From Planobispora rosea (lineage in GTDB: Bacteria; Actinomycetota; Actinomycetes; Streptosporangiales; Streptosporangiaceae): a DNA stretch of 61,798 bases. Positions 39,949 to 48,599 of the stretch are shown piece after piece; positions within the stretch are counted from its first letter, which is position 1; each line of letters opens with the position of its first letter. The DNA is taken from NCBI RefSeq assembly GCF_014648175.1, contig NZ_BMQP01000051.1, positions 1-61,798 of the forward strand, given 5' to 3'. The notes under the pieces were generated by a model. The model was given only the letters and a program-made list of their open reading frames with translations. It had not been told where the DNA came from and did not search any database. Made by a program: the position numbers and the translations under genes.

Positions 39949-41390
39949 CGGCGCCGTCCGGTGACCGGGAAGTCCTCACCGACCAGGGAGGCGACGATGC
40001 GCCCGCCCATCGCCACCATCGGCAGGCCGCCGCCGGGGTGGACGGAGCCGCCCACCAGGTAGAGCCCGCGGTACGGGCCCCGGTTGCCGGGACGGCGCAG
40101 CGGCGCCAGCGCCCCGTCGTAGGCGGTCCCGTAGATCGCCCCGTTCCAGGCGCCGTACCGCTCGCGCAGGTCGGCGGGGGTGAACAGGTCGACGAACCGC
40201 AACCGGCCCGCCAGGTCGTGGCCGCGCGAGGCCAGCCGCTCCAGCACCAGGTCGCGGTAGGTCTCGGGCGTCACGGGCCACCGGGACGGGTCGCGCGCGG
40301 GCACGTTGACCAGCATCACCCAGTTCTCCGCGCCGGCGGGCGCCTGTGAGGGGTCGTCCACCGCCGAGCAGCCGATGTAGACCGTCGGGTCCCGGGGCGG
40401 GCGGCGGCGCTCGAAGATGTCGGCGAACTCCGCGGCGTAGTCGGCGGAGAAGACGACCGTGTGGTGCGCCAGGCCCTCGGTCCGTCCCTCCACCGCGGCC
40501 AGCAGCAGCAGCGCCGACGAGGACGGGCCGAGCCCGGCGATGCGGCGCAGCCGGCCGCGGTGCGGCGACAGCCGCGCGTACAGGGCCGTCGCGTCGGTGT
40601 TGGCCACCACCGCGTCGGCGCGCACGGTCTCGCCGTCGGCCAGCCGTACCCCGGACACCGCGCCGCCCCCGGTGAGGATCGCGCCGACCTCACGGGAGAG
40701 GAACACCTCCACCCCGGCTTCCTTGAGGAGCGCCGCCAGGTCGTCGGCGAGGCGGGCGAGCCCGCCGGGCAGGTACCAGCCGCCCAGGTCGTGCTCGATC
40801 GCCGGGATGCAGCCCAGCGCGGCGGGCGCCCGGTACGGGCTCGACCCGGCGTAGGTGGCGTAGCGGCCGACGTACTGGTGGAGCCTGGGGTCGCGGAAGT
40901 GGCGGCGGGCCAGGCCGGCGAGTGTGCGGCCGGGCGCGACCGCCAGCAGGTCCGAGATCCCCGCCCCGGGCGCGGGGCGGGTGAGCGGACCGGCGAAGAA
41001 CGTCCGCCGCGACGCCTCCAGGCAGCCGCGCGCCCACCCGTGGAAGGCGCGCCAGCGCGGCCCCTCCCCCGGCGCGAGCCGGTCCACCTCGGCGGCCATC
41101 CGCTCCGGGTCCCGGTGCGCCGCCAGCCGGGAGCCGTCGGCGAAGCGGTAGTCGCACAGCAGGGCGGGCTCGACCGGTTCCCGTACCACGCCCAGTTCGG
41201 CGAAGACGTCCGGGAACGTGAGCAGCGAGGGCCCGAGGGAGAAGGCGAAGCCGTCGCGCCGGTGCTCGGCCAGCTTCCCGCCGAGCCGGGGCAGCCGCTC
41301 GTACAGGCGCACGCCGTACCCCCGCCGGGCCAGCAGCAGCGCGCTCACCATGCCTCCCACGCCGCCGCCGACCACGACCACCTCAGTCAT
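39945..41390 (-). CDS. CrtD-like carotenoid desaturase
   Basis: This is a second FAD-dependent CrtI-family enzyme, about 481 residues: VVVVGGGVGGMVSALLLARR at the N-terminus, FSLGPSLLTFPDVF and the C-terminal LYLVGGSVHPGGGLPMVAMG. The HPGGG/P end and pairing with cruF suit a CrtD-type 3,4-desaturase acting on a hydroxylated carotenoid, more than a second phytoene desaturase. The ATG at 41390 has GGGGAGG five bases upstream and overlaps the cruF stop; its own stop overlaps the glycosyltransferase ATG. The specific reaction is inferred from neighbours. Confidence 0.82.
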   Translation of the reverse strand: MTEVVVVGGGVGGMVSALLLARRGYGVRLYERLPRLGGKLAEHRRDGFAFSLGPSLLTFPDVFAELGVVREPVEPALLCDYRFADGSRLAAHRDPERMAAEVDRLAPGEGPRWRAFHGWARGCLEASRRTFFAGPLTRPAPGAGISDLLAVAPGRTLAGLARRHFRDPRLHQYVGRYATYAGSSPYRAPAALGCIPAIEHDLGGWYLPGGLARLADDLAALLKEAGVEVFLSREVGAILTGGGAVSGVRLADGETVRADAVVANTDATALYARLSPHRGRLRRIAGLGPSSSALLLLAAVEGRTEGLAHHTVVFSADYAAEFADIFERRRPPRDPTVYIGCSAVDDPSQAPAGAENWVMLVNVPARDPSRWPVTPETYRDLVLERLASRGHDLAGRLRFVDLFTPADLRERYGAWNGAIYGTAYDGALAPLRRPGNRGPYRGLYLVGGSVHPGGGLPMVAMGGRIVASLVGEDFPVTGRRR

Positions 41391-42162
41391 CGGCACCTCC
41401 CCGCCGGTACCGCCGGCAGGTCCACGCCAGCACGGCGAAGACTCCCATCGGCACTCCTCCCACGATCGCCACGAACGGGTCGCGGGGCTCGAACACCGCC
41501 GCGAAGCCGATCGTCTCCATCACCGTCATCACCGTGTACAGACACAGCAGACCGGCCGACCCGGCGACGCGCCGCCCGGCGACGGCGTGGATCACCGCCA
41601 TCAGCAGCGCCGACACCAGCAGCCAGCCGGCGAAGTTGCTCAGCGGAACGCCCCGGTACACCCCGGGCCCGGCCCAGGCCCACGCCCCCAGCCGGAGCAT
41701 CTGCGGGTCCAGGAACAGGTCCCACGCGGTCAGCGCGACCGCGCCCGAGAGGATCCGCACCCACCCCTGCCCTGGCGCCACCGCGTAGGCGGCCAGGCCC
41801 ATCCCGGCCCACGCCAGCGCGACGACCACCGGGACGCCGTCCACCTGCGGCCACAACACGCCGGTGTAGCCGTACTCCCCGAACGGGAAGCCCGTCCTGG
41901 TCCCGATCCACTCGGCCGCGAACCCGACGGCCGCCGCGGCGCCGAACGCGGCGGCGGCCGAGGACGGGGACGCGGCCGCCGCGGTGAAACTCACCGCGCA
42001 GCCGGCCAGCAGCACGACGACGAGGCCGACCAGCGCGACCGAGCGCGGTTGCAGCCCGGAGGCGACCTGGGCGGCGGTCATCGCCGCCAGGAGAGCGGCT
42101 CCCGCGACCGCCGGGATCCGCCGCACCGGCCGCCGGGCATCGATGGTCCGTATGTCTTCCAC
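41383..42162 (-). CDS. cruF: Carotenoid 1,2-hydratase family protein (CruF-like)
   Basis: This 259-residue polytopic membrane protein has CruF/DUF422 landmarks: AEWIGTRTGFPFGEYGYTG, AWDLFLDPQMLRLGAWAWAG, VYRGVPLSNFAGWLLVS and a last helix. CruF hydrates the terminal double bond of lycopene-type carotenoids, giving the tertiary hydroxyl that a CruG/CruC-type glycosyltransferase uses. It is the first gene of the minus-strand cruF-crtD-GT operon with coupled overlaps. Confidence 0.85.
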   Translation of the reverse strand: MEDIRTIDARRPVRRIPAVAGAALLAAMTAAQVASGLQPRSVALVGLVVVLLAGCAVSFTAAAASPSSAAAAFGAAAAVGFAAEWIGTRTGFPFGEYGYTGVLWPQVDGVPVVVALAWAGMGLAAYAVAPGQGWVRILSGAVALTAWDLFLDPQMLRLGAWAWAGPGVYRGVPLSNFAGWLLVSALLMAVIHAVAGRRVAGSAGLLCLYTVMTVMETIGFAAVFEPRDPFVAIVGGVPMGVFAVLAWTCRRYRRGGADD

Positions 42163-42332
42163 ATTGAGAACCTTCGTAGCGGCGGCGCGATCAGACGCAT
42201 GCCGCGCACACGACTCCGGCCCGGGGCGGGCTGTGGCTGGCTGTGCCCCGATCCGCCGGCGCCGCCTCGGCTCATCGCGCCAGCACCCCTTAGCCTGGGG
42301 CGATCCAGTCGTCCTTGGGAGGGATCTCGTCG
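42163..42332. other. Divergent promoter region between cruF and a serine hydrolase
   Basis: About 170 bases. On the plus strand TAGCCT (42292-42297) could be a -10, followed by the ribosome site GGGAGGG. The cruF promoter must lie here on the minus strand but was not identified. Confidence 0.35.
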
Positions 42333-43688
42333 ATGTCGCCGGTTCTGGAGAGTACGGCCCGCGCGCTGCTGCGCAGGATCGCGGTGGAGCAGGCCGGGTC
42401 GCGGCTGCCGTCGCTGGCCGCGGCCGTGGTGCGTGACGGGCGGATCGCCTGGTTCGGCGCGCGCGGCCGGGTCGGGGGGGCCGCGCCCACCGAGGCCACC
42501 CAGTACCGGATCGGATCGATCACCAAGAGCATGGTCGCCGTCGTCGTCATGCGGCTGCGCGACGAGGGCCGCCTGGACCTGCTCGACCCGGTCGGCAAGC
42601 ACATCCCCGGCACGCCCGTGGGCGAGGTGACCGTCGCCCAGCTGTTGTCGCACACCGCCGGGCTGACCGCCGAACCGCCGGGCCAGTGGTGGGAGCGCAC
42701 GCCGGGCATGCCGTTCGAGGAGCTGCTGGCGCTGCTGGGCCCGGAGACCTCCCGGCACCGGCCCGGCCGCCGCTACCACTACTCCAACCTCGGCTTCGGC
42801 CTGCTGGGCGAGCTGGTGGCCCGGCACCGCGGGACGGACTGGGCGCGCGCCGTGCGCGAGGAGATCCTGGAGCCGCTGGGCATGCGCGACACCACCACCC
42901 GGCCCCGCGCCCCGCACGCCACCGGCTACGCCGTGCACCCGTGGGCGGACGTGCTGCTGCCCGAGCCCGAGCACGACGCGGTCGCCCTGGCCCCGGCCGG
43001 GCAGATCTGGTCCACCCCGGCCGACCTGGCCCGGTGGGCGGCGTTCGTGGCCGGTGACACCGGGGGCGTGCTGGCGGAGTCGACGCTGGCGGAGATGCGC
43101 GAGCCCGCGACCGTCGACGACGGCGACGCCTGGACCGGAGGGTACGGCCTGGGCCTGCAGCTGGCCCGCGCGGGCGGCCGCCGCCTGGCCGGGCACACCG
43201 GGTCCATGCCGGGCTTCCTGGCCTCGGTCTGGGCCGACCCGGCCGACCGGACGGGTGTGCTGTTCCTGGCCAACGCCACCTCCGGGGTGAGCCGGACGCT
43301 GCTGACCGACCTGCTGGCCGTGCTGGACGAGCACGAGCCGCGGTTGCCGGCCGAGTGGGCGCCCGCGGAGGTCGATCCGGGACTGCTGGAGCTGACCGGT
43401 CCCTGGTACTGGGGGCCGGCCCCCTACGTGCTGCGGCTGCTGGGCGGCCGGGACCTGGCCCTGATCCCGCTGAACGGCACGGGCCGCACCTCACGGTTCG
43501 CCGCCCGGGCCGACGGCACCTGGCTGGGGCTGGACGGCTACTACGCCGGGGAGACGCTGCGCCTGGCGCACCGCCCCGACGGCACGCTCAGCCATCTGGA
43601 CCTCAACACGTTCGTCTTCACCCGCACCCCCTACGACCCGGCGGCCGAGGTGCCCGGCGGCGTGGATCCGGACGGCTGGCGGAGCTGA
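42333..43688 (+). CDS. Serine hydrolase, class C beta-lactamase fold
   Basis: This 451-residue cytoplasmic-looking protein has SxxK in RIGSITKSMVA, YxN in YHYSNLGFG and HTG in LAGHTGSMPG, the three active-site elements of the beta-lactamase/D-Ala-D-Ala carboxypeptidase/EstB family. A C-terminal beta domain follows residue 350. There is no signal peptide, so an intracellular esterase or peptidase is more likely than cell-wall activity. GGGAGGG nine bases before ATG 42333 decides the start. It is divergent from cruF. Confidence 0.88.
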   Translation: MSPVLESTARALLRRIAVEQAGSRLPSLAAAVVRDGRIAWFGARGRVGGAAPTEATQYRIGSITKSMVAVVVMRLRDEGRLDLLDPVGKHIPGTPVGEVTVAQLLSHTAGLTAEPPGQWWERTPGMPFEELLALLGPETSRHRPGRRYHYSNLGFGLLGELVARHRGTDWARAVREEILEPLGMRDTTTRPRAPHATGYAVHPWADVLLPEPEHDAVALAPAGQIWSTPADLARWAAFVAGDTGGVLAESTLAEMREPATVDDGDAWTGGYGLGLQLARAGGRRLAGHTGSMPGFLASVWADPADRTGVLFLANATSGVSRTLLTDLLAVLDEHEPRLPAEWAPAEVDPGLLELTGPWYWGPAPYVLRLLGGRDLALIPLNGTGRTSRFAARADGTWLGLDGYYAGETLRLAHRPDGTLSHLDLNTFVFTRTPYDPAAEVPGGVDPDGWRS

Positions 43689-43708
43689 GCGGCGGGCCCG
43701 GGCCCAGG

Positions 43709-43738
43709 CGCCTGACCGCGCCCGGGCGCGGTCAGGCG
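43709..43738. terminator. Bidirectional terminator: 30-bp perfect palindrome
   Basis: A 13-bp stem (CGCCTGACCGCGC and its complement) closes over CCGG. It sits between the convergent serine hydrolase and LysR genes and includes the LysR stop codon. Longer imperfect GGGCCC pairing flanks it. Confidence 0.65.
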
Positions 43739-44688
43739 TCCGGGCCCGCGGCGGCCGGGGAGGCGGTCAGCGCGTTCACCAGGGCGGCCGGCGGGCCCGT
43801 CAGGGTGCCGTGCAGCACCTCCACCCGGTGCACCACGCGCGGCGCGGCCAGCGGGACGCCCACGACGCCGGGCCCGGCCACCGGGCCCGGCGGACCCGCC
43901 GGTTCCGCTGGGCCCGCCGGGTCCGCCGGGTCCGCCGTCAGCGCGGAGGCGGGCAGCAGGGTCAGGCCGTGCCCGGCGGCGACCAGGGCCGTCACCGTGC
44001 GCAGGTCGTGGCCCTCGTAACGGAACGCGTCCCGGAAGCCCTCCTGTCCGGCGGGCAGGCCCGCCACCTCGCGCAGCCGCTCCACCGCGACCGCGGCCGG
44101 GGCCTGCACCCACAGCGCGCCGGCCAGGTCGTCCAGGGCCAGGCCCCGCCTGCGCGCCAGGGGGTGGCCCGCGGGCAGGACCACCAGCAGACGCTCCTCG
44201 GCCACGCCGACGGCGGTCAGCGGGCCCACGTCCGGCAGGCGGAGCGGGTCGCTGGGCGCGGCGATCCCGTCGAGCAGCCCCACCTCGGCCGTGCCGGAGG
44301 CGACCTGCTCGGCGACGTCGCGGCGGTCCAGGGTGCGCAGCGTCACCTCCAGGCGCGGCCCGCGCAGGCGGCGGGCGAGCGCGGGCGGGCAGGCCAGCGG
44401 GGAGGCGGCCACGACCAGGCGGCGCGGCGGTCCGGCCGCGGCGCGCAGCACGTCGGCGCGGGCGGCGCGGTGGCGCAGCAGCAGCGGCTCCGCGTGTTCC
44501 AGCAGGCGTCGCCCGGCCGGGGTGGGCACCACCGGCCGGCGCTGCAGCAGCGGCGTCCCCAGGTCCGCCTCCAGCGCCGCGACCTGCTGCGACACCGCCG
44601 ACTGGGTGTAGCCGAGTTCACCGGCCGCCGCGGAGAAGGACCCCAGGCGGGCGACGGTGACGAATGTGCGCAGCAGATGCGGATCCAC
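43732..44688 (-). CDS. LysR-family transcriptional regulator
   Basis: This 318-residue regulator has an intact N-terminal winged helix (LLRTFVTVARLGSFSAAAGE and LGYTQSAVSQQVAALEADL) and an effector-binding domain (RLVVAASPLACPPALARRL onward). A Pro/Ala/Gly-rich insert occurs near residue 275. It is divergent from the amidotransferase-like gene with 78 bases between starts. That interval contains a T-N11-A inverted repeat typical of LysR sites. Confidence 0.9.
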   Translation of the reverse strand: MDPHLLRTFVTVARLGSFSAAAGELGYTQSAVSQQVAALEADLGTPLLQRRPVVPTPAGRRLLEHAEPLLLRHRAARADVLRAAAGPPRRLVVAASPLACPPALARRLRGPRLEVTLRTLDRRDVAEQVASGTAEVGLLDGIAAPSDPLRLPDVGPLTAVGVAEERLLVVLPAGHPLARRRGLALDDLAGALWVQAPAAVAVERLREVAGLPAGQEGFRDAFRYEGHDLRTVTALVAAGHGLTLLPASALTADPADPAGPAEPAGPPGPVAGPGVVGVPLAAPRVVHRVEVLHGTLTGPPAALVNALTASPAAAGPDA

Positions 44689-44702
44689 AGTTCATCAGTA
44701 TC

Positions 44703-44721
44703 TCTTATCGACTCAGCAAGA
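44703..44721. promoter_or_regulatory. LysR-type T-N11-A operator
   Basis: TCTT and AAGA arms enclose exactly 11 bases, in the 78-base gap between a LysR gene and its divergent neighbour. Confidence 0.5.
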
Positions 44722-44766
44722 ATCATCGTTGGCGCTTACCTGTGGTGGACCGTCAGGATGACGGGC

Positions 44767-45471
44767 ATGACCACCGCCACAGTCGCCCTGGTCGGCGACC
44801 GATCTCCCGGCGTCCAGGCCCACACCCGCGTCCCCGCCCTGCTGACGGCGCTGCACGAGCGCGACGGGCTGACGCTGGACGCCTACTGGATTCCCACCCC
44901 CGACGCCGGTGACCTCGCCGGGTTTGACGCGATCTGGATGCTGCCCGGCAGCCCGTACCGGAGCGAGGCCGGGGCGGTGAACGCCGCCCGCACCGCCCGC
45001 GAGCACGGCATCCCGTTCCTGGGCACCTGCGGCGGATTCCAGCACACCCTGCTGGAGTACGCCCGCCACGTCCTGGGCCTGGCCGTGGCGCACGCCGAGA
45101 ACGACCCGGACGCCGAGGAGTTCCTGCTCGTGCCGCTGGAGTGCTCGCTGGCCGGCCACGAGGACGAGGTACGGCTGGCGCCCGGCTCCCTGGCAGAGCG
45201 GATCATCGGGGCGGAGCGGACCGTGGAACGCTACTCCTGCAACTTCGGGCTCGACTCCGCCTACCTGCCGCGGCTGGAGGCTGGCGGGCTGCGCTTCACC
45301 GGCCGGGACGAGGCGGGGGCCGTACGGATCCTGGAGCTGCCGGACCACCCGTTCTTCCTGGCCACGCTCTTCCAGCCGGAGCTCGCCGGGGACGGCACCC
45401 GCCCGCATCCGATCATCACCGCCTTCGCCTCGGCCGCCGTCGCCCACGCGGCGCGGGTCCCGGCGCCCTGA
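44767..45471 (+). CDS. CTP synthase C-terminal region-related amidotransferase-like protein
   Basis: The 234-residue class I glutamine amidotransferase fold resembles the C-terminal half of CTP synthase. The nucleophile elbow is LGTCGGFQHTLLEYAR. The usual FHPE triad is FQPE here (FFLATLFQPEL), so the catalytic His is replaced by Gln. A stand-alone family of this kind is annotated as 'CTP synthase C-terminal region-related (seleno)protein'. Glutaminase activity is unlikely without the His. ATG 44767 has AGGA upstream; ATG 44758 is an alternative. It is probably regulated by the divergent LysR protein. Confidence 0.82.
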   Translation: MTTATVALVGDRSPGVQAHTRVPALLTALHERDGLTLDAYWIPTPDAGDLAGFDAIWMLPGSPYRSEAGAVNAARTAREHGIPFLGTCGGFQHTLLEYARHVLGLAVAHAENDPDAEEFLLVPLECSLAGHEDEVRLAPGSLAERIIGAERTVERYSCNFGLDSAYLPRLEAGGLRFTGRDEAGAVRILELPDHPFFLATLFQPELAGDGTRPHPIITAFASAAVAHAARVPAP

Positions 45472-45500
45472 GCCTCGGCGGGTCCCGGCGTTTCGGCCGG

Positions 45501-45525
45501 TCCGGTGCTCCGACCCGGCACCGGA
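45501..45525. terminator. Hairpin between convergent amidotransferase-like and MFS genes
   Basis: TCCGGTGC and GCACCGGA form an 8-bp stem over a 9-base loop, ending one base from the MFS stop codon. Confidence 0.45.
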
Positions 45526-45526
45526 T

Positions 45527-46882
45527 TCAGCCGGGCGCCGTCCCGCGGCCGCCCTCCTCGTCGCCCGGGAGGTCGCGCAGCGTCCGCAGCGGCGAGAACA
45601 TGATCGGCAGGAAGCTCACCACGAGTACCGCCGCACCCGCCCACAGTGCGGCCCGGGTGCCGGCCGCCTCGCCGATCAGCCCCGCCGCCCCGGCGCCGAT
45701 CGCCAGGGCGCCGGTGAACATGAACCGCAGCGTCGCGGTGACGCGGCCCAGCAGGGGGCCGGGGGTGACGCGCTGCCGGAAGCTCACTTTGATCACGTTG
45801 GCGACGCCGACCTTGTAGGTGACCGCCATCCATCCGGCTCCGGCCAGCCACAGCCCCGGCCCGGTGCCGAGCAGGGGGATCAGGGGGGCGAACGGTACGA
45901 TCGCCACACTGCTCAGCCAGATCAGGCGGCTCTCCCCGAAGCGCCGCCCGAGCCGGGCGGCGCCCGCCGAACCGAGGAGGAACCCGGCTCCCCCGGCGGT
46001 CAGGAACACCCCGAGCCACACCGGTGACAGGCCGAGCTCCCGTACGAACACCAGGGGCAGCATCGTCTGGACGATCTGGATCGCCAGGTTCGTCAGCGCT
46101 CCCTCCAGCGCGATGGCCCGCAGGATCGGGTGCCCGGTGACCATGCGCAGCCCCTGCCCGATCTCGCGCGGCAGGCTCGTGCGCTCCCCGCGGGCGATGG
46201 GGGGTTCGGCCCGGGTGATCCCGCGCAGGCACACCGCCGACCACAGGTAGCTCAGCGCGTCCGCCAGGATCGCCACCGGCGCCGACAGCAGCTGGATCAG
46301 CAGGCCGCCGATGCCCCGCCCGGCCAGCTGGTTGGCGGCGTCCATGCTGACCAGCGCGGTGTTGGCGGCCGTGAGCCGGTCCGGGGCGACCAGGTGCGGC
46401 AGGTAGCTCTGGTCGGCGATGTCGAAGAACACGGTGGCGAACCCGCAGATCAGCACCACCGCGCACAGATGGGCGAAGGTCAGCGTCCCCAGCCACCAGG
46501 CCAGCGGCACCGACGCCAGGAGCGCGGCCCGCACCAGGTCGGCTGCGACCATCACCGGCCGCCGCCGCATCCGGTCGACCCACGCCCCCGCGGGCAGGCC
46601 GACCAGCAGGAACGCCAGCGTGCTCAGCATGGCCAGCACGCCCAGCTGGCCGGGGGTGGCCGCCAGCGCGGTCACGGCGGCCAGCGGGACGGCCAGGTGA
46701 CCGATCGAGGTGCCCAGCTTGCTCGCGGCGGCCGCGGCGAACAGCCTGCGGAAGTCCGGGTCGGCGAAGACCGTCCGGCCCGGCGGCGCCGCACCGGACG
46801 GTGCCGTCTCCCCGGTCTCCCCCGTCGCCCTCCCCCGGGCCCGCTCCCCGGTCTTGTCCGATGTCCTCTCCGGTGTCGTCAT
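45527..46882 (-). CDS. MFS exporter (DHA3-like)
   Basis: This 451-residue permease has about 12 transmembrane helices, with the loop 2-3 motif GLPAGAWVDRMRRRPVMV and a long hydrophilic N-terminus (36 residues). Similar proteins export macrolides or other drugs. It diverges from an ArsR-family regulator about 100 bases away, which may control it. Substrate unknown. Confidence 0.88.
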   Translation of the reverse strand: MTTPERTSDKTGERARGRATGETGETAPSGAAPPGRTVFADPDFRRLFAAAAASKLGTSIGHLAVPLAAVTALAATPGQLGVLAMLSTLAFLLVGLPAGAWVDRMRRRPVMVAADLVRAALLASVPLAWWLGTLTFAHLCAVVLICGFATVFFDIADQSYLPHLVAPDRLTAANTALVSMDAANQLAGRGIGGLLIQLLSAPVAILADALSYLWSAVCLRGITRAEPPIARGERTSLPREIGQGLRMVTGHPILRAIALEGALTNLAIQIVQTMLPLVFVRELGLSPVWLGVFLTAGGAGFLLGSAGAARLGRRFGESRLIWLSSVAIVPFAPLIPLLGTGPGLWLAGAGWMAVTYKVGVANVIKVSFRQRVTPGPLLGRVTATLRFMFTGALAIGAGAAGLIGEAAGTRAALWAGAAVLVVSFLPIMFSPLRTLRDLPGDEEGGRGTAPG

Positions 46883-46980
46883 GCGGCCGACCTTGCCGTC
46901 CCCGCGCCGAGGCCTCTATTAATTCAGGCAGGAACGAATCCAAGTGGCCCGCTCCGCGCGGGGCGGGGAGGGAAGGTGCC

Positions 46981-47949
46981 GTGCTGAAGCTCGGGTTCGG
47001 CTTGGCCGACCTGGCGTGCACTAGGTTCGCGTTCTCTCCGCTGTGGGAGGTCGTCGCCAGCGTCCGGGTGCTCAAGAACCCCGGGGAGCACCCCCTGCAC
47101 CGGCCCTGGGTGACGGCGGTACGGCCCCGCCTGGAGGCCTCCGGCCTGGACTGGGGAATGCTGTCCGACCTGGTGCCGGTGCCGACCCGGGTGATCCCCG
47201 CGTTCGTCTGCCCGCCGCCGGTCACCACCTCCCCCGATCTGGAGGTCGAGCTCGCCACGATGCGCTCGACCCCGCCGGGCGACGTGCGCGGTTACGGCGA
47301 CAGCCCGCGCCTGACCGTCCTGCGTGAGGACCCCGCGGCCGGGCTGGAGCGGCTGGCCGACGTCATCCGGGGCTACTGGGCGATCACGCTGGCGCCGTAC
47401 TGGCCCCGGATCCGCACCCTGCTGGAGGGCGACGTCCTGTACCGCGCCCGGCGGCTCGCCGAGGGCGGCGCGCACAGCCTGCTCAACGACCTGGATCCGG
47501 CCGTCCGCTGGGAGGACGACACCCTGTTCGTGGCGCACCGGCACGTGTCGGCGGTCCGGGAACTGGGCGGGCGCGGCCTGCTGCTGGTGCCGTCGGTGTT
47601 CGTCTGGCCGCGGCTGTTCTCGGTGACGGCTCCCCCCTGGCAGCCCACACTGCGCTACTCCCCTCGCGGCGTCGCCACCCTGTGGGAGCGGCGGACCACC
47701 GGCGTGCCCGAGGCGCTGGCCGCCGTGCTCGGCCGCTCACGCGCCCTGCTCCTGGCCGAGCTGGACACGCCCGCCTCCACCACCCACCTGAGCAGCCGTA
47801 CCGGGATGTCGATGGGCGGGGTGTCGCAGCACCTGACGGCGCTGCGCGACGCCGGTCTGGTCAGCGCCCACCGGAGCGGCCGATATGTTCTGTACGCCCG
47901 GAGCGAGGCGGGAGAGACGCTGCTCTCGGCGGCGGCCCGGCCCGCCTGA
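46981..47949 (+). CDS. ArsR-family regulator with large N-terminal domain (DUF5937-like)
   Basis: The 322-residue protein has a long N-terminal sensor-like region (VLKLGFGLADLACTRFAFSP onward) and a C-terminal winged helix (TTHLSSRTGMSMGGVSQHLT, ALRDAGLVSAHRSGRYVLY). This layout occurs in actinobacterial ArsR proteins annotated with DUF5937. GGGAGGGAAGG precedes GTG 46981. It is divergent from the MFS exporter, so a repressor role for that gene is the simplest reading. Confidence 0.85.
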   Translation: MLKLGFGLADLACTRFAFSPLWEVVASVRVLKNPGEHPLHRPWVTAVRPRLEASGLDWGMLSDLVPVPTRVIPAFVCPPPVTTSPDLEVELATMRSTPPGDVRGYGDSPRLTVLREDPAAGLERLADVIRGYWAITLAPYWPRIRTLLEGDVLYRARRLAEGGAHSLLNDLDPAVRWEDDTLFVAHRHVSAVRELGGRGLLLVPSVFVWPRLFSVTAPPWQPTLRYSPRGVATLWERRTTGVPEALAAVLGRSRALLLAELDTPASTTHLSSRTGMSMGGVSQHLTALRDAGLVSAHRSGRYVLYARSEAGETLLSAAARPA

Positions 47950-47993
47950 CGGCGCAGGCCGCAGCCGACGAGGACGAGTGGCCTCAGGCGGGC
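47940..47993. repeat. Inverted repeat spanning two convergent stop codons
   Basis: GCCCGCCTGA and TCAGGCGGGC (10 bp, 34 bases apart) contain the stop codons of the convergent ArsR and methyltransferase genes. It could fold as a weak bidirectional terminator. Confidence 0.4.
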
Positions 47994-48541
47994 TGGGCCA
48001 CGAGCCGGCCGACCAGGACGTTGACGCGCTCCCGCCGCACGGTGTACCCCGGGAAGGCGGCCCGGGCGGCGATCTCGGCCCGGCGCAGCGCGGGCCGGAA
48101 GTCGTAGATCCACAACTGGCCGCCGGGGCGCAGCACGCGGCGCAGTTCGCGCACTCCCGCGCCGGGGTCGTCCCAGTGGTGCTGGCTCATGGTGGACACG
48201 ACGAGGTCGAAGGCGCCGTCGGGATGGGGCAGGTCGGCGACGTCGCCGACGGTGAAGCTCACCCGGTCGTTCCCGGCCGCGGCGCGCCGCGCGTAGGCGA
48301 TCATGTCGGCGGACAGGTCGAGGCCCTCGGCATGGAGATCCGGGCAGTCGCGCGCGATGGCGATCGGGACCCGGCCCGGGCCGGTGCCCGCGTCCAGCAC
48401 GCGGGATCCGGCGGGCAGTCCGGCCCGAGCGACGTCGGCGACGGCCCGCGTGTAGACGGGCCGGAATCCGAACAGCCGGCTCATCCGGTCATAGAACCCG
48501 GCGTGGTTGAAGAACCCGAACAGGGTGGCGTGAGCGCTCAT
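47984..48541 (-). CDS. Class I SAM-dependent methyltransferase
   Basis: The 185-residue protein has motif I VLDAGTGPGRVPIAIA, the strand-2 acid in EGLDLSADMIAYAR, VGDVADLPHPDGAFDLVVST, and LRPGGQLWIYDFR. GGAGGGG precedes ATG 48541. It is divergent from a MarR gene across two near-identical operator-like sequences, so it is probably the regulator's target. The substrate is unknown. Confidence 0.87.
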   Translation of the reverse strand: MSAHATLFGFFNHAGFYDRMSRLFGFRPVYTRAVADVARAGLPAGSRVLDAGTGPGRVPIAIARDCPDLHAEGLDLSADMIAYARRAAAGNDRVSFTVGDVADLPHPDGAFDLVVSTMSQHHWDDPGAGVRELRRVLRPGGQLWIYDFRPALRRAEIAARAAFPGYTVRRERVNVLVGRLVAQPA

Positions 48542-48556
48542 GGCTGCCCCTCCTAT

Positions 48557-48573
48557 AGTTGCATGGCACAACT
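48557..48573. promoter_or_regulatory. MarR operator, copy 1
   Basis: AGTTGCATGGCACAACT has 5-bp inverted arms and repeats at 48600-48616 with two differences, in the gap between divergent methyltransferase and MarR genes. Confidence 0.55.
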
Positions 48574-48589
48574 CTCTTCTCGCCGAGCA

Positions 48590-48595
48590 TAGGAT
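48590..48595 (+). promoter_or_regulatory. -10 element (TAGGAT) of the MarR gene
   Basis: TAGGAT ends six bases before the TTG start at 48602, so the marR transcript is probably leaderless, with operator copy 2 over its start site. Confidence 0.35.
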
Positions 48596-48599
48596 GAAT

